Shown: positions 46,352-55,410, numbered from the stretch's first letter. The stretch: 64,000 bases of DNA from Psychrobacillus psychrodurans (GCA_900114885.1 FOUN01000009.1:109857-173856), one strand, 5' to 3'. Translations and numbers: made by a program. The notes: generated by a model not told the origin, from the sequence alone.

Positions 46352-46576
46352 TTAAACTCTCCCTTGTTGCCAAACTATTCTTGAATTATATACCTCGACT
46401 GCCTGTAAAAAGTGATAGTAACTGTACTCTCCAAATGTATCCTTGTTACCCTTAAAAAAATGCTCGAACGTATATTCTCTTGCTTCTTCCAGTGAACACG
46501 TTTTAGTAGCCATAATTAGTTTTAAATAAGATATAAAATACTCTATTGATAATTTGCCACCATTATTAACAGTCAT
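46352..46576 (-). CDS. Unknown 74-residue protein in the ars operon
   Basis: This soluble protein of 74 residues ([14 protein letters not shown]..., [20 protein letters not shown], ending [10 protein letters not shown]) is mostly helical, with one cysteine in the middle. It is not ArsR and not a recognised arsenic protein. It starts at ATG 46576 behind GAGGAG, lies 14 nt after the flavoprotein gene and almost touches arsB, so it is co-transcribed. A role in arsenic resistance is inferred from position only. Confidence 0.7.
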   Translation of the reverse strand: MTVNNGGKLSIEYFISYLKLIMATKTCSLEEAREYTFEHFFKGNKDTFGEYSYYHFLQAVEVYNSRIVWQQGRV

Positions 46577-46590
46577 AGTTATTTACTCCT

Positions 46591-47916
46591 CTAGCTTCCT
46601 CCACAGCAGGATGAACCTGCTTGAGATGCTTTAATATCCGTGCTGCACACTCCAGTTTCCGGTAAATCCAATTCTATCGCCTTCGATGCTGTTAAATCTC
46701 CAGTTAGATAGGCAACTACCGATCTAACCTGTTCATAACCAGTTGCCATTAAAAATGTAGGAGCACGGCCATAGCTTTTCATCCCGACAATGTAAAAGTT
46801 CTTTTCTGGCTGACGCAAAATTTCTTCACCATGAGGACGAACTGTCCCACAACTATGCAAATTAGGATCTATTAAAGTGGAAAGAGCTTCTACACTTTCT
46901 GTGCCAACATCTACACTTAATCTAATTTCTCTCAAGAAAGAAAAATCTGGACGACTTCCTGTATTGGCAATAATCTCATCTACTTCAAGTTCAAAAGGTT
47001 TTCCGTTTAATTGACCAATTATTTGAATTCCTGTTGGTGCGTCCTTTAGTTGCTGTATATAGAATGGAGTAATTGGTTTTACTGTTCCATTATCCACTAA
47101 GTGATGAATTCTACTACCAAGCTCACCTCTTGCTTCCAGTACATCCTTTTCCTCTCCACCATAAGCATCTTCTACTTTTTTCTTCCTCATAATCCAGTAA
47201 AGTTCTTGACTACCTGACTCTGTAAGTTCAAGAATAGTGTTAATAGCAGAATGACCTCCCCCAATTACTGCAACTCGTTTATCACTGTATTTCCCCCTGA
47301 TAGTAGCAGTGTTAGGAATGCCATAATAAATGTGATCTTGTAAGACTTTTTCTTCTAGTGTCCAAACATTATCCGTGTTTATAGGATTCGGATGTGACCA
47401 AGTACCAGAAGCGTCTATTACTGCTTTTGCTTCTATACGGCTTGTAGTTCCATCTTGCTCCAAATATATAGCAAACGATGCATTTTCCCTATCTTCGGTC
47501 TTCATTTTATCTAATCCTTTTTTGCTTACCGCAGTAACAATAGAATTAAATAAAATATGTGGTTGTATTTGAGGTAATTCTGAAAGTGGTTCTAAATATA
47601 GTTCAACTAATTCCTTACCATTAGGTAATTCCTCAGCTGGTGGTGCAATCCAATTATTATGTTCTAGGAGCTTTCTGGCAATTTTATCAATATTATATTG
47701 CCATGGAGAAAATAATCGAACATGACCCCATTGACGGATGTTAGAACCAACTTTTTCTCCCGATTCCACTAGGATAAAAGGTTCCCCGCGCTCGGCTAAA
47801 TGTGCAGCAGCCGCAAGTCCTATAGGCCCTGCACCGATAATTGCGACAGGCAAATGATCTATGTCATTATTAGGTATACAACATAAAGACTTATCAATAA
47901 TATTAAAATTCATCAT
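46591..47916 (-). CDS. FAD/NAD(P)-dependent oxidoreductase of the ars operon
   Basis: This 441-residue flavoprotein has two Rossmann folds: GAGPIG (28-33) for FAD and VIGGGHSA for NAD(P)H, plus TGSRPDF near the end. It resembles flavin monooxygenase or ArsO-type proteins found in arsenic operons. Unusual cysteines are CC at 12-13, VCS in the tail and a C-terminal CCGG (437-440), suited to binding trivalent arsenic. It starts at ATG 47916 behind AAAGGAA. An operator matching the one in the marR promoter lies 25 nt upstream. Confidence 0.85.
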   Translation of the reverse strand: MMNFNIIDKSLCCIPNNDIDHLPVAIIGAGPIGLAAAAHLAERGEPFILVESGEKVGSNIRQWGHVRLFSPWQYNIDKIARKLLEHNNWIAPPAEELPNGKELVELYLEPLSELPQIQPHILFNSIVTAVSKKGLDKMKTEDRENASFAIYLEQDGTTSRIEAKAVIDASGTWSHPNPINTDNVWTLEEKVLQDHIYYGIPNTATIRGKYSDKRVAVIGGGHSAINTILELTESGSQELYWIMRKKKVEDAYGGEEKDVLEARGELGSRIHHLVDNGTVKPITPFYIQQLKDAPTGIQIIGQLNGKPFELEVDEIIANTGSRPDFSFLREIRLSVDVGTESVEALSTLIDPNLHSCGTVRPHGEEILRQPEKNFYIVGMKSYGRAPTFLMATGYEQVRSVVAYLTGDLTASKAIELDLPETGVCSTDIKASQAGSSCCGGS

Positions 47917-47940
47917 AATAAAGAATTCCTTTCTTTAAAT

Positions 47941-47957
47941 ACTTGTATTTTACAAAT
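47941..47957. promoter_or_regulatory. MarR-type operator 2 (ars operon)
   Basis: ACTTGTATTTTACAAAT lies between marR and the flavoprotein gene and matches operator 1 at 13 of 17 positions, including the outer ACTTGTAT half. Confidence 0.6.
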
Positions 47958-47967
47958 AAATTTTATG

Positions 47968-48414
47968 TTAGCATACCGTATTACAACAGACACTAGATTT
48001 GGACATAGCTTTATTTAATAGTTCTATTGAACGTAAAACTGTGTCACGTTCGAATTCATTCATGTGGGAGAACACTTCTTCCAAATAAGTATTCATCGAC
48101 TCATCAATTGTAGTGGCAACAAACTTACCTTGTACGGTTAGAGCTAATAAGGAAACCCTTTTATCTTGGGCAGAAGCTGATTTTGTGACGAGCTCCATTT
48201 TAATGAGGTTTTGAATTTGCCTACTAAAGGTAGTAATATCCATCGCTAATAATTCTGCTACTTGCTGCATAGAGGATTCAGGCTGTTTATCGATTTCATA
48301 TATAATGTGACTTTGAACAGTTGATATTTCTACTACACCAATGGAACAGCAGTTTTTATTGAGTAGTCCAAATCTTCTTGTTAAAAGCTGAAATAATTCT
48401 CGTTTGTTTTCCAT
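47968..48414 (-). CDS. MarR-family regulator, cysteine-rich, of the ars operon
   Basis: This is a 148-residue winged-helix regulator. The DNA-binding part shows SMQQVAELLAMDITTFSRQI, and KRVSLLALTVQGK is the wing. Two cysteine groups are unusual for MarR: C22-C23 near the N-terminus and C143, C144, C148 at the very end (VCCNTVC). In a dimer the N- and C-terminal helices come together, so these could form arsenic- or antimony-binding sites. No ArsR gene is present. It starts at ATG 48414 after GGGAG (8 nt). It is first in the operon and divergent from the acetyltransferase. Confidence 0.85.
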   Translation of the reverse strand: MENKRELFQLLTRRFGLLNKNCCSIGVVEISTVQSHIIYEIDKQPESSMQQVAELLAMDITTFSRQIQNLIKMELVTKSASAQDKRVSLLALTVQGKFVATTIDESMNTYLEEVFSHMNEFERDTVLRSIELLNKAMSKSSVCCNTVC

Positions 48415-48448
48415 CGAATTCACTCCCTTATTTATTTATATTATAATT

Positions 48449-48465
48449 ACTTGTATAATGCAAGT
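48449..48465. promoter_or_regulatory. MarR-type operator 1 (divergent promoter)
   Basis: ACTTGTATAATGCAAGT is an inverted repeat with ACTTG/CAAGT arms. It overlaps a TATAAT -10 element for the plus-strand gene and lies 35 nt from the marR start, so it can control both directions. Confidence 0.65.
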
Positions 48466-48495
48466 ATAAAATAACTTTTTGAAGGAGCAAACACT

Positions 48496-48996
48496 ATGCT
48501 TTTAAAATTCGAGAAAGCTTCTAGTAAAGATTGGGAGCAAATTAAATATATTTATAAATGTGGCATTCAAACAAATAATGCTACTTTCGAAACGGAAGCA
48601 CCTATGACTTTTGACAAGTGGATATCTAACAGTTTCAAAAAATGTAGCAATGTTATTAAAGATGGGGATCTATTATTAGGTTGGTATAAACTTTCTCCTG
48701 TTTCTAACAGAATGGTTTATGATGGGGTCGGCGAGGTTAGTATTTATGTCCATCCGAAAGCAAAAGAAAAGGGCGTGGGACATATGCTTTTAGATCATTT
48801 AATAAAAACATCTGAAGAAAATGGATTTTGGACCTTGCAGTCATCTATTTTCCCGGAAAATACTGCTAGTATTCATCTGCATTTAAACCATGGTTTTAGA
48901 GATGTCGGATATCGTGAACGAATTGGGAAAGTAAATGGAGTATGGAGAGATAATTTACTCTTTGAAAGAAGAAGTAAATTAAACGGAATAAATTGA
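48496..48996 (+). CDS. ArsN-like GNAT acetyltransferase
   Basis: This 166-residue protein is of the phosphinothricin acetyltransferase class. GVGEVSIYVHPKAKEKGVG contains the acetyl-CoA loop, SSIFPENTASIHLHLNHGF is the family-typical segment, and FRDVGYRERIGKVNGVWRD matches the PAT/ArsN C-terminus. ArsN enzymes acetylate the arsenic antibiotic arsinothricin. It starts at ATG 48496 behind AAGGAG. The divergent ars operon and shared operator support that substrate; phosphinothricin or methionine sulfoximine remain alternatives. Confidence 0.78.
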   Translation: MLLKFEKASSKDWEQIKYIYKCGIQTNNATFETEAPMTFDKWISNSFKKCSNVIKDGDLLLGWYKLSPVSNRMVYDGVGEVSIYVHPKAKEKGVGHMLLDHLIKTSEENGFWTLQSSIFPENTASIHLHLNHGFRDVGYRERIGKVNGVWRDNLLFERRSKLNGIN

Positions 48997-49061
48997 AATT
49001 TAATGATAACGAATAGGCAAAAGATCATACCTTTGTGGTATTCTCAGGAAGGGGTGCAATA

Positions 49062-49964
49062 ATGAAAAACAAACCAATATATGTAGAAATTCTGATTGAA
49101 GATAATGTAGAACGTGTTTGGGAGGCTTCCCAAAATCCCACATTGCATGAGCAATGGGACTTACGCTTTTCTTCTATTACTTACTTGCCAAAAGAAGAAA
49201 ATGAAGCACAACTATTTGAATATAAAACGAAAATAGGTTTCGGAATAGCTATAAATGGCTGGGGCAAAAGTGTCGGTACCTTACATTCTAAGGACGATTC
49301 AAGAACATCTTCCCTTCATTTCGGGTCGGACCATTATTTATCTCCTATTAAAGAAGGAAAAGGTTATTGGAAGTATGTTCCTGAACAGAGTAACACTAAG
49401 TTTTTCACTCAATACGATTATGATGTCCAATTTGGCACACCTGGTAAATTGCTGGATAGAATTGCTTTTAGACCTTTAATGGGATGGGCAACTGCACTAA
49501 GCTTTGATGTCTTAAAAAGGTGGATTGAAAAAGGAGATGCCCCATCAGGACAATATATACGATTTTTTACACATTGGATAATTACTTTTTTATTCTTTTT
49601 CGTTTGGATTTATCAAGGTTTAGTTCCCAAATTAATCATGATGCATCCAGAGGAAGTTGCTTTGACTAACGCAATACTACCTCTCAAGCCAAGTGATACT
49701 AATAATATGGTCGCTGCTATTGGCGTGATCGAAATTATTTTCGGTTTAATTTGGATTCTCTATCAAAATAAAACAAGATTACTAAGATTACAGCTAGTCA
49801 TACTGCCACTGCTCACTATTTCTGCAATCTTTGCCGACACTTCAGTACTTTCACATCCATTCAATCCGATAACATTTAATTTATCTTTAATCGTTCTAAC
49901 AATTATTGGCTTGTTTGCAGGTAAAGATATCCCAACAGCTAGAAGCTGTAAACGCGTAAGGTAA
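49062..49964 (+). CDS. SRPBCC/DoxX-like fusion membrane protein
   Basis: This 300-residue protein begins with a START-like SRPBCC ligand-binding domain of about 150 residues (IEDNVERVWEASQNPTLHEQW) and ends with four helices of the DoxX-like type (FFTHWIITFLFFFVWIYQGL, then IGVIEIIFGLIWILY). I chose ATG 49062 behind AGGAAGGGG; a 9-codon longer frame lacks a site. It is first in a three-gene operon with DUF4166 and YndJ proteins. Function unknown. Confidence 0.8.
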   Translation: MKNKPIYVEILIEDNVERVWEASQNPTLHEQWDLRFSSITYLPKEENEAQLFEYKTKIGFGIAINGWGKSVGTLHSKDDSRTSSLHFGSDHYLSPIKEGKGYWKYVPEQSNTKFFTQYDYDVQFGTPGKLLDRIAFRPLMGWATALSFDVLKRWIEKGDAPSGQYIRFFTHWIITFLFFFVWIYQGLVPKLIMMHPEEVALTNAILPLKPSDTNNMVAAIGVIEIIFGLIWILYQNKTRLLRLQLVILPLLTISAIFADTSVLSHPFNPITFNLSLIVLTIIGLFAGKDIPTARSCKRVR

Positions 49965-49975
49965 GGAGCTTATAC

Positions 49976-50587
49976 ATGTCCATTTATAAAGAAATTCTTG
50001 GTAACCAATTTTATAAAATGCACCCAATGCTTCAAAAAAGATATGGGTTTAAAAATGGTAAAACCTTTAAAGCAACCGGAGTAATGCATGAAATAACTAG
50101 TGGTCCAAAGTGGCTATATCTATTCAAACTATTTGCTGCACGCAGAAAATTCTTGTTCCCTGAACATGGGAATAATATACCTTTTCATATTGTCAATAAA
50201 CCACAAATTGGATCTAACGGTGAACAACAGGTTCACTGGGAAAGAAGATTTTATTTCCCAAATAATAACCGGGATTTTAATGCTCTCATGACCTTAGATA
50301 TAGATAAGGAATTAGTGAAAGACTACTTAGGTGAACCTAGTCTAATTTACTCTGAGTTGACTTTTGAAGTTACAGATCAAGGACATTTAAGAATCGAATC
50401 ACAAAAACAACGACTCGTACTTGGAAAATTTGAATTGCCTATTCCAAAATCTTTTCAAGGAAACGTTTTAGTCAAGGAAAGTTATGTGAAGGAAAATGAG
50501 AGTTTTTGTATACATGTATGGATTACGAACCCGCTAATTGGTACTTTATTTGAATATAAGGGGGAATTCCGAGCTGATGACTTATAA
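49976..50587 (+). CDS. DUF4166 domain protein
   Basis: This 203-residue soluble protein starts SIYKEILGNQFYKMHPMLQ and contains VHWERRFYFPNNNRDFNALM and YSELTFEVTDQGHLRI, the DUF4166 family text. It has no membrane segment. It lies 11 nt after the DoxX-like gene with SD AAGGAG and overlaps the YndJ start by 11 nt. In other Bacillales DUF4166 occurs beside or fused to YndJ. Function unknown. Confidence 0.82.
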   Translation: MSIYKEILGNQFYKMHPMLQKRYGFKNGKTFKATGVMHEITSGPKWLYLFKLFAARRKFLFPEHGNNIPFHIVNKPQIGSNGEQQVHWERRFYFPNNNRDFNALMTLDIDKELVKDYLGEPSLIYSELTFEVTDQGHLRIESQKQRLVLGKFELPIPKSFQGNVLVKESYVKENESFCIHVWITNPLIGTLFEYKGEFRADDL

Positions 50588-52145
50588 GATTCTTGCTAGT
50601 ATACATATAATTTTATTTACTTTTACTGCATTATTTACTGTGAATCCTTGGTACTTTTTAATGCTGACAATAGCACAACTCTTATTTGTCCCGCTAACTT
50701 TGCAACTCATTCTAAAACTAAAACTACGAATGTATTACTTTGTTCTTCCTGCTGTTTTTTCGGTTATTGTACTTCAAATAACAGAAAAAACTAGTTTTGA
50801 CTTTATCCTTGCTTTCATCTATTTACTGTTTACTTTTGCCGTTGCTATATGCGGATTTATTCGTTTTGCTAAAAGAGGATTTACTCATTTAGAGGAGTTT
50901 TCCATTGATGTTGGTCTCATGTATTTATTCACGGGGGGGATATGGTTTTTTATTTACGAAATAGGGTTTGATACTGGGTTCTCCCCTATGTTAACTTGGC
51001 TTACGGCAATCCATTTCCATTATTCATCTTTTCTATTACCTATTTTTATAGGGTTTGCTGGTAGACTTTATAAACCTAAGAGTTACCCATTCTTTGCTAC
51101 GATAATTTTAGTATCACCATTAATAGTTGCAGCAGGGATTACATTCTCCCCTTGGCTTGAGTTAATATCTGTCCTACTATATATTATTGGTATTTATGGA
51201 TTTATCGTTCTAGCGTTTAGAAATCCATTTAAAGGACTTGTACAAAAAACGCTGATTTTAATTTCGTTTAGTGCATTAGGAATTACTATTATTTTCTCTT
51301 TACTATATGCGCTTGGAAATGCTTTTGGAGTATTCCAGGTCAGTATTGAGTTTATGTTAAAGTTTCACGGATTTTTTAACTGTTTGTTATTTGGATTAGT
51401 TGGTATTATCGGTTGGTCTATTTCAACACCTGCTCCCCTATACAAAGAATTGAATGTTCCAATAAGTCATATACGTGGGAAATTTGTTATTGGTGAACAA
51501 ATACTAGAGCCAAACAAAGGTAACGAATGCTACACTGGACTCGTAGATGATATGGGGGTTTATGTTAACAGGGATAATGTGAAGTCTACAATTATAGAAT
51601 TCTACGAAAATACTAAACAGTACTATTTGTTTTCAGAAGTACATTGGTATCCGTGGTTTAAACCAATTGCGGCTGTCTATAGAGGTATTAGTCAAAGAAT
51701 CCAACAGTTGAATTTACCCTATTCTTCTAAGAAAACGGAAATGACTGGTGACATTATTGCTGTTAACGACGGTCGTATTAGAACTAGGGCATGGCTTCGA
51801 AAAATAGAATCTGACGTTATTTTTGTGGCCTTATACTCTTCATATGTAAAGGGCGAGAAAACTTATATGAATATTGCACTGCCACTCCCTTTCTCCTCCA
51901 TGATTGGCATACTTGAACTGCACGAGCAAAACAATGGAAACCTACTATTAACAAGTCGGGGATATGGCAATTCTGATGCTGGAATTTACTTGACGTTTCG
52001 CAACATTGTCTTTAAGCTGCCACTTCAGGAGCAGTTTTTTATAGATGAAGAACCAAATGGAGAGCTTTTTGCTAAACATCGGATGAAAATCTTCTCCATT
52101 CCTTTTTTGAATATTGACTATACTATTGTGAAAAAAGAAAAGTAG
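50577..52145 (+). CDS. yndJ: YndJ-family membrane protein
   Basis: This is a 522-residue protein: about ten hydrophobic helices in the first 290 residues (RGFTHLEEFSIDVGLMYLF, TWLTAIHFHYSSFLLPIFIG) and a soluble C-terminal domain (VPISHIRGKFVIGEQILEP, RGYGNSDAGIYLTFRN). B. subtilis YndJ has the same helix pattern with the HFHYS motif. I start at ATG 50577, 11 nt after GGGGGAA and inside the DUF4166 gene. Third gene of the operon. Function unknown. Confidence 0.85.
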   Translation: MTYKILASIHIILFTFTALFTVNPWYFLMLTIAQLLFVPLTLQLILKLKLRMYYFVLPAVFSVIVLQITEKTSFDFILAFIYLLFTFAVAICGFIRFAKRGFTHLEEFSIDVGLMYLFTGGIWFFIYEIGFDTGFSPMLTWLTAIHFHYSSFLLPIFIGFAGRLYKPKSYPFFATIILVSPLIVAAGITFSPWLELISVLLYIIGIYGFIVLAFRNPFKGLVQKTLILISFSALGITIIFSLLYALGNAFGVFQVSIEFMLKFHGFFNCLLFGLVGIIGWSISTPAPLYKELNVPISHIRGKFVIGEQILEPNKGNECYTGLVDDMGVYVNRDNVKSTIIEFYENTKQYYLFSEVHWYPWFKPIAAVYRGISQRIQQLNLPYSSKKTEMTGDIIAVNDGRIRTRAWLRKIESDVIFVALYSSYVKGEKTYMNIALPLPFSSMIGILELHEQNNGNLLLTSRGYGNSDAGIYLTFRNIVFKLPLQEQFFIDEEPNGELFAKHRMKIFSIPFLNIDYTIVKKEK

Positions 52146-52150
52146 AACTT

Positions 52151-52190
52151 GAGTGGAATTTCATGAAATGCCATGGAATTCCACTCCTTT
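52151..52190. terminator. Terminator between yndJ and metG
   Basis: GAGTGGAATT (52151-52160) faces AATTCCACTC (52177-52186), then CTTTT. Confidence 0.75.
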
Positions 52191-52197
52191 TACATGG

Positions 52198-53841
52198 TTA
52201 TGTTGGCCTAATTGCACTTTCCATTAGTTTATCTAGTTCATCTTGTATAGCACTAATATCTATTCTTTCAAATAAAGGTCTAACCGTTTGCAACTGAATT
52301 GGCGCCGGCTCAAAAGGCTGCCAAGAGAATTTATCTATTTGGAGATTTGCCTTTACTTCTTCGCTTGAAAAGGGTAGAAATGGTGATAATATTTGCGCTA
52401 TATTGCCAATAATGTATACACAAGTAGCAATCGTACCTTTACATTCTATTTCCTCTTCTTTTAGTTGAATCCATGGTTTTTGAGCATCAAAATATTTGTT
52501 ACCATTACGAATATATTGAAATATTTTTTCTAATGCTAATTTAAAATGACCTTTTTCTATTAGCTCTCCTACTTCTTCATATAATCTTTCTGTTTGTATT
52601 ATTATTATTTCATTTATACTGTTTACAGGTATATTACCTTCATAAAACTTCTCTACGAATTTAAATGTTCGGTTCACCAGATTTCCATATGCGCCAAGTA
52701 GTTCCGAGTTATGGCTGTATATAAATTCTCTCCAGGAGAAATCAGTGTCACGATTCTCTGGAGCATTGATAGTTAAAAAGTAACGAATGGAATCAGGATG
52801 ATACCTTTTTAAAATATCAGGTATCCAAACCGCATAATTTTGACTTGTAGATAGTTTTCTTTTCTCAAGCGTCAAATACTCATTTGAAATAATATGTGTA
52901 GGTAATGCCTGGTTATTTATCCCTAATAAGATTGCTGGCCAAATTAGTGTATGAAATGGGATATTATCTTTTCCATGCACATAGTATGAGATCGTCTCTT
53001 TTGACCAATATGGTTTATCTTCTTTATTAGAATTTTTTGCCCACTCTTTACTTGCTGAATAATATCCTGCTACTGCTTCTATCCAAACATAAACTTTCTT
53101 TTCCTCATAGCCTTTTACAGGAATACTAACTCCATTTGGCAAATCTCTAGAGGCTGCTCGATCCAACAGTCCTTCCTTTAAATACCGCTCCGTTAATTGA
53201 ATTGCATTATCTCTCCATAACTCATTATTTCTTGCTTCGTGAACATATTTCTTTAATTGTTTTTGAAAAGCACTTAACTTAAAGTAAAAATGCTCCGTTT
53301 TACGGGTTGTCGGTTCACTTCCACAAAGCTTACACGTTCGGTCGATTAAATCTAATGGGTCTAATATCTTGGAACAATTATCACATTGATCTCCACGAGC
53401 ATTGCTACCACAATTTGGACATTTCCCTTCTACATATCTATCCGGTAAAAATTGCTTGTCTTGCTCACAATAGGTCTGTTCTATTTCTTTTTTATATATA
53501 AATCCATTATCTAATAGCTTTAAAAATAGTTCCTTTACGACTTGGTGATGATTCTCACTGTCTGTTCGCGAATAGAGGTCATAAGAAAACCCTAATCTCC
53601 GAAACGAATATTCAAATTCAGAATGGTATCTATCGGCTACCTCCCTTACCAAAATCCCTTCCTTATTGGCTCTTATAGAAATAGGTGTTCCATTACAGTC
53701 ACTTCCCGAAACATATAGTACATCCTCTCCCTTTAGTCTAAAATACCTTGCCAGTATATCCCCTGGTAATAATGCAGCTATATGTCCTAAATGCAAAGAG
53801 CCATTTGCATAAGGCCAAGCCCCTCCAATAAAAATACTCAT
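52198..53841 (-). CDS. metG: Methionyl-tRNA synthetase, short form
   Basis: This 547-residue class I synthetase charges tRNA-Met. The signature HLGH is at 17-20. The zinc-binding insert has C141, C144, C153, C156, C170 and C173. The second signature is KLSTS (329-333) rather than KMSKS, as in the archaeal-like MetG1 subfamily. The anticodon domain follows, and the C-terminal tRNA-binding domain of B. subtilis MetS is absent. This suggests a second MetRS beside a housekeeping one. It starts at ATG 53841 behind AGGAGG and is controlled by a methionine T-box. Confidence 0.92.
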   Translation of the reverse strand: MSIFIGGAWPYANGSLHLGHIAALLPGDILARYFRLKGEDVLYVSGSDCNGTPISIRANKEGILVREVADRYHSEFEYSFRRLGFSYDLYSRTDSENHHQVVKELFLKLLDNGFIYKKEIEQTYCEQDKQFLPDRYVEGKCPNCGSNARGDQCDNCSKILDPLDLIDRTCKLCGSEPTTRKTEHFYFKLSAFQKQLKKYVHEARNNELWRDNAIQLTERYLKEGLLDRAASRDLPNGVSIPVKGYEEKKVYVWIEAVAGYYSASKEWAKNSNKEDKPYWSKETISYYVHGKDNIPFHTLIWPAILLGINNQALPTHIISNEYLTLEKRKLSTSQNYAVWIPDILKRYHPDSIRYFLTINAPENRDTDFSWREFIYSHNSELLGAYGNLVNRTFKFVEKFYEGNIPVNSINEIIIIQTERLYEEVGELIEKGHFKLALEKIFQYIRNGNKYFDAQKPWIQLKEEEIECKGTIATCVYIIGNIAQILSPFLPFSSEEVKANLQIDKFSWQPFEPAPIQLQTVRPLFERIDISAIQDELDKLMESAIRPT

Positions 53842-54258
53842 TTCCTATTCCTCCTTTTTAATAAACAAAAAACCTCGTCCTTACCGGAAAAATTCCGATA
53901 AGGACGAGGTTATTATACTCGTGGTACCACCTTAATTTTCAAACAACTCACATCGCTTGACTTTATAAGTACATGGCAATAAGCCTTTATACTTTGACAG
54001 GGATAACAAGTGCCAAACCTTGTCGTATCCTACTAGTCACATAACGTTCAGTACGAAGCTCAGAGATCATGTTCAAATGACTAGTTTGCCTCGTTCCCAC
54101 CAGCAGAAGCTCTCTTTATAACATCATCACTTTACTTTTCCTCTTCATCGCTACTATTTTATATTTGTTAAGATAATTATACATAAAATTCTGAACTTCA
54201 CAAGAAGTTTAATTATTTTATGTTAAAATAGTAAATAGTGAAGGAGTTGTAAAATATC
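53842..54258. other. Leader region of metG and divergent spacer
   Basis: The left 320 nt are the T-box leader described separately. The remaining 90 nt before the small gene at 54259 hold its AAGGAG site and a possible TAAAAT -10; no further gene is seen. Confidence 0.6.
53868..54165 (-). promoter_or_regulatory. T-box riboswitch, methionine specifier
   Basis: On the minus strand the T-box core AAGGTGGTACCACG is at 53918-53932. A long terminator stem CCTCGTCCTTATCGGAA / TTCCGGTAAGGACGAGG follows at 53870-53911, with a T-run. In stem I, GAACATGATCTCTGAGC carries the specifier ATG (plus-strand 54068-54070), a methionine codon matching the downstream synthetase gene. Confidence 0.93.
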
Positions 54259-54402
54259 ATGAAAAGTTTTATTGATGATTTTGCTGGTGCTATACATGAT
54301 ATTTTGTATTATGTATCGTACTTTATAGCAGGGCTGATTATTGTCGGTGTACCTCTTTATCTTATAGCACTTTTATTTAAATGGATTTCTACTACCTTCT
54401 AA
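54259..54402 (+). CDS. Small membrane protein, unknown
   Basis: This 47-residue peptide (MKSFIDDFAGAIHDILYYVS then AGLIIVGVPLYLIALLFKWI) has one long or two short membrane helices. It starts at ATG 54259 with AAGGAG about 13 nt upstream. Standing alone after the metG leader on the opposite strand, it has no known partner. The clear ribosome site and composition support a real gene; the role is unknown. Confidence 0.55.
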   Translation: MKSFIDDFAGAIHDILYYVSYFIAGLIIVGVPLYLIALLFKWISTTF

Positions 54403-54712
54403 TAACTTCCATCTAAATACATAAATCATTCATTACTAAAATTTATCAACAAGTGAAAGATGATGAGCAAGGTATAATTTATCTGTCTTTTTCTCAATCA
54501 ATTAATCGAACAAACCCAAATCATTCCCTGACTCACTATCCAATCTACAGAAAACTAATTACCTGTCTAAGGGTAGCAAGTGGACAGCAAGCTATCTATT
54601 CCACTTGCTGCCTCCTCTTTCCGATATAAAAAAGGTCCTCTACAAATATTTCAAAGTTACCCAACATCATTTAAAACTACCCTGGAAGTTATTAAAACAA
54701 AAAACATTTTTT
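54403..54712. other. Intergenic, one imperfect hairpin
   Basis: The only structure is GGTAGCAAGTGG / CCACTTGCTGCC at about 54572-54614 (one G-T pair, 17-nt loop). It lacks a T-run. Nothing else is seen. Confidence 0.5.
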
Positions 54713-55264
54713 TTATGTATTAGCCACGATTAAACGTGCTGTTTCTAATCGACGACGAACGACAACACCAAACCATGCAGCTAGTACCGCTTTTATTACA
54801 CCTACGATAATAAATGGAGCAACACCACCCATAAATGCTGCAGTCCACGTCAAATCAGCTATTATTTTTAACCAAACCGTCCCGAATACCAATGTAACAA
54901 CCATACCAATTAAATTAGCTATAATAGCATGTGAAATTGTGACACCAAATTTTCTCATATAAAGTCCCATAAGTATTGCAGATGGCAAGAAACCAACAAT
55001 ATAGCCACCTGTTGGTCCAATTACAATTCCTAATCCTCCTGACATCCCACTAAATACCGGCATTCCAACCGCACCGATTAATATATATACCATCACCGAT
55101 AATACACCTAATCTCATACCTAAAATGGTAACTACTAAACCGATCGCAAAAGTTTGCCCAGTAATTGGTACAAGTGGCAGAGGAATTGTCACCTGTGCGA
55201 GTATTGCTATAATTGCAGCCCCAATTGCCGCTAATAAGTATTGATAAATATTACTTTTTTCCAA
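54713..55264 (-). CDS. bioY: Biotin transporter S component BioY
   Basis: This is a 183-residue integral membrane protein with six helices, the biotin-binding S subunit of an ECF transporter. The family text PLPLVPITGQTFAIGLV, SGGLGIVIGPTGGYIVGFL and the C-terminal VVRRRL are plain. It starts at ATG 55264 behind GGAGGTAT. A BirA operator sits immediately upstream, so it is expected to be repressed by biotin. The general ECF subunits are not in this window. Confidence 0.95.
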   Translation of the reverse strand: MEKSNIYQYLLAAIGAAIIAILAQVTIPLPLVPITGQTFAIGLVVTILGMRLGVLSVMVYILIGAVGMPVFSGMSGGLGIVIGPTGGYIVGFLPSAILMGLYMRKFGVTISHAIIANLIGMVVTLVFGTVWLKIIADLTWTAAFMGGVAPFIIVGVIKAVLAAWFGVVVRRRLETARLIVANT

Positions 55265-55284
55265 AACATAATACCTCCTCTAAT

Positions 55285-55316
55285 GTGTTAACCTTTTTTA
55301 TTTTTAAGGTTAACAC
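55285..55316 (-). promoter_or_regulatory. BirA operator of bioY
   Basis: GTGTTAACC (55285-55293), 14 nt, GGTTAACAC (55308-55316): the classic BirA palindrome. It overlaps the transcription start downstream of the -10. Confidence 0.93.
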
Positions 55317-55317
55317 A

Positions 55318-55346
55318 AAGATAAAACATTTTACTTATACTGTCAA
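55318..55346 (-). promoter_or_regulatory. SigA promoter of bioY
   Basis: On the minus strand TTGACA (55341-55346) and TATCTT (55318-55323) are 17 nt apart. The BirA operator begins two nt after the -10. Confidence 0.8.
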
Positions 55347-55379
55347 TCAACTTTTTTGAATTTAACTATTTCGTCCTAA

Positions 55380-55410
55380 AAAAAGAGTGAGGGATAATCC
55401 TCACTCTTAA
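55380..55410 (-). terminator. Terminator of the methyltransferase gene
   Basis: AAGAGTGAGG / CCTCACTCTT stem followed by seven T on the minus strand; it lies 170 nt after the stop. Confidence 0.8.

Noticed and set aside
54572..54614. Hairpin GGTAGCAAGTGG/CCACTTGCTGCC as a terminator
   Set aside because: There is no T-run after either arm, so it is mentioned only as a structure in the spacer.
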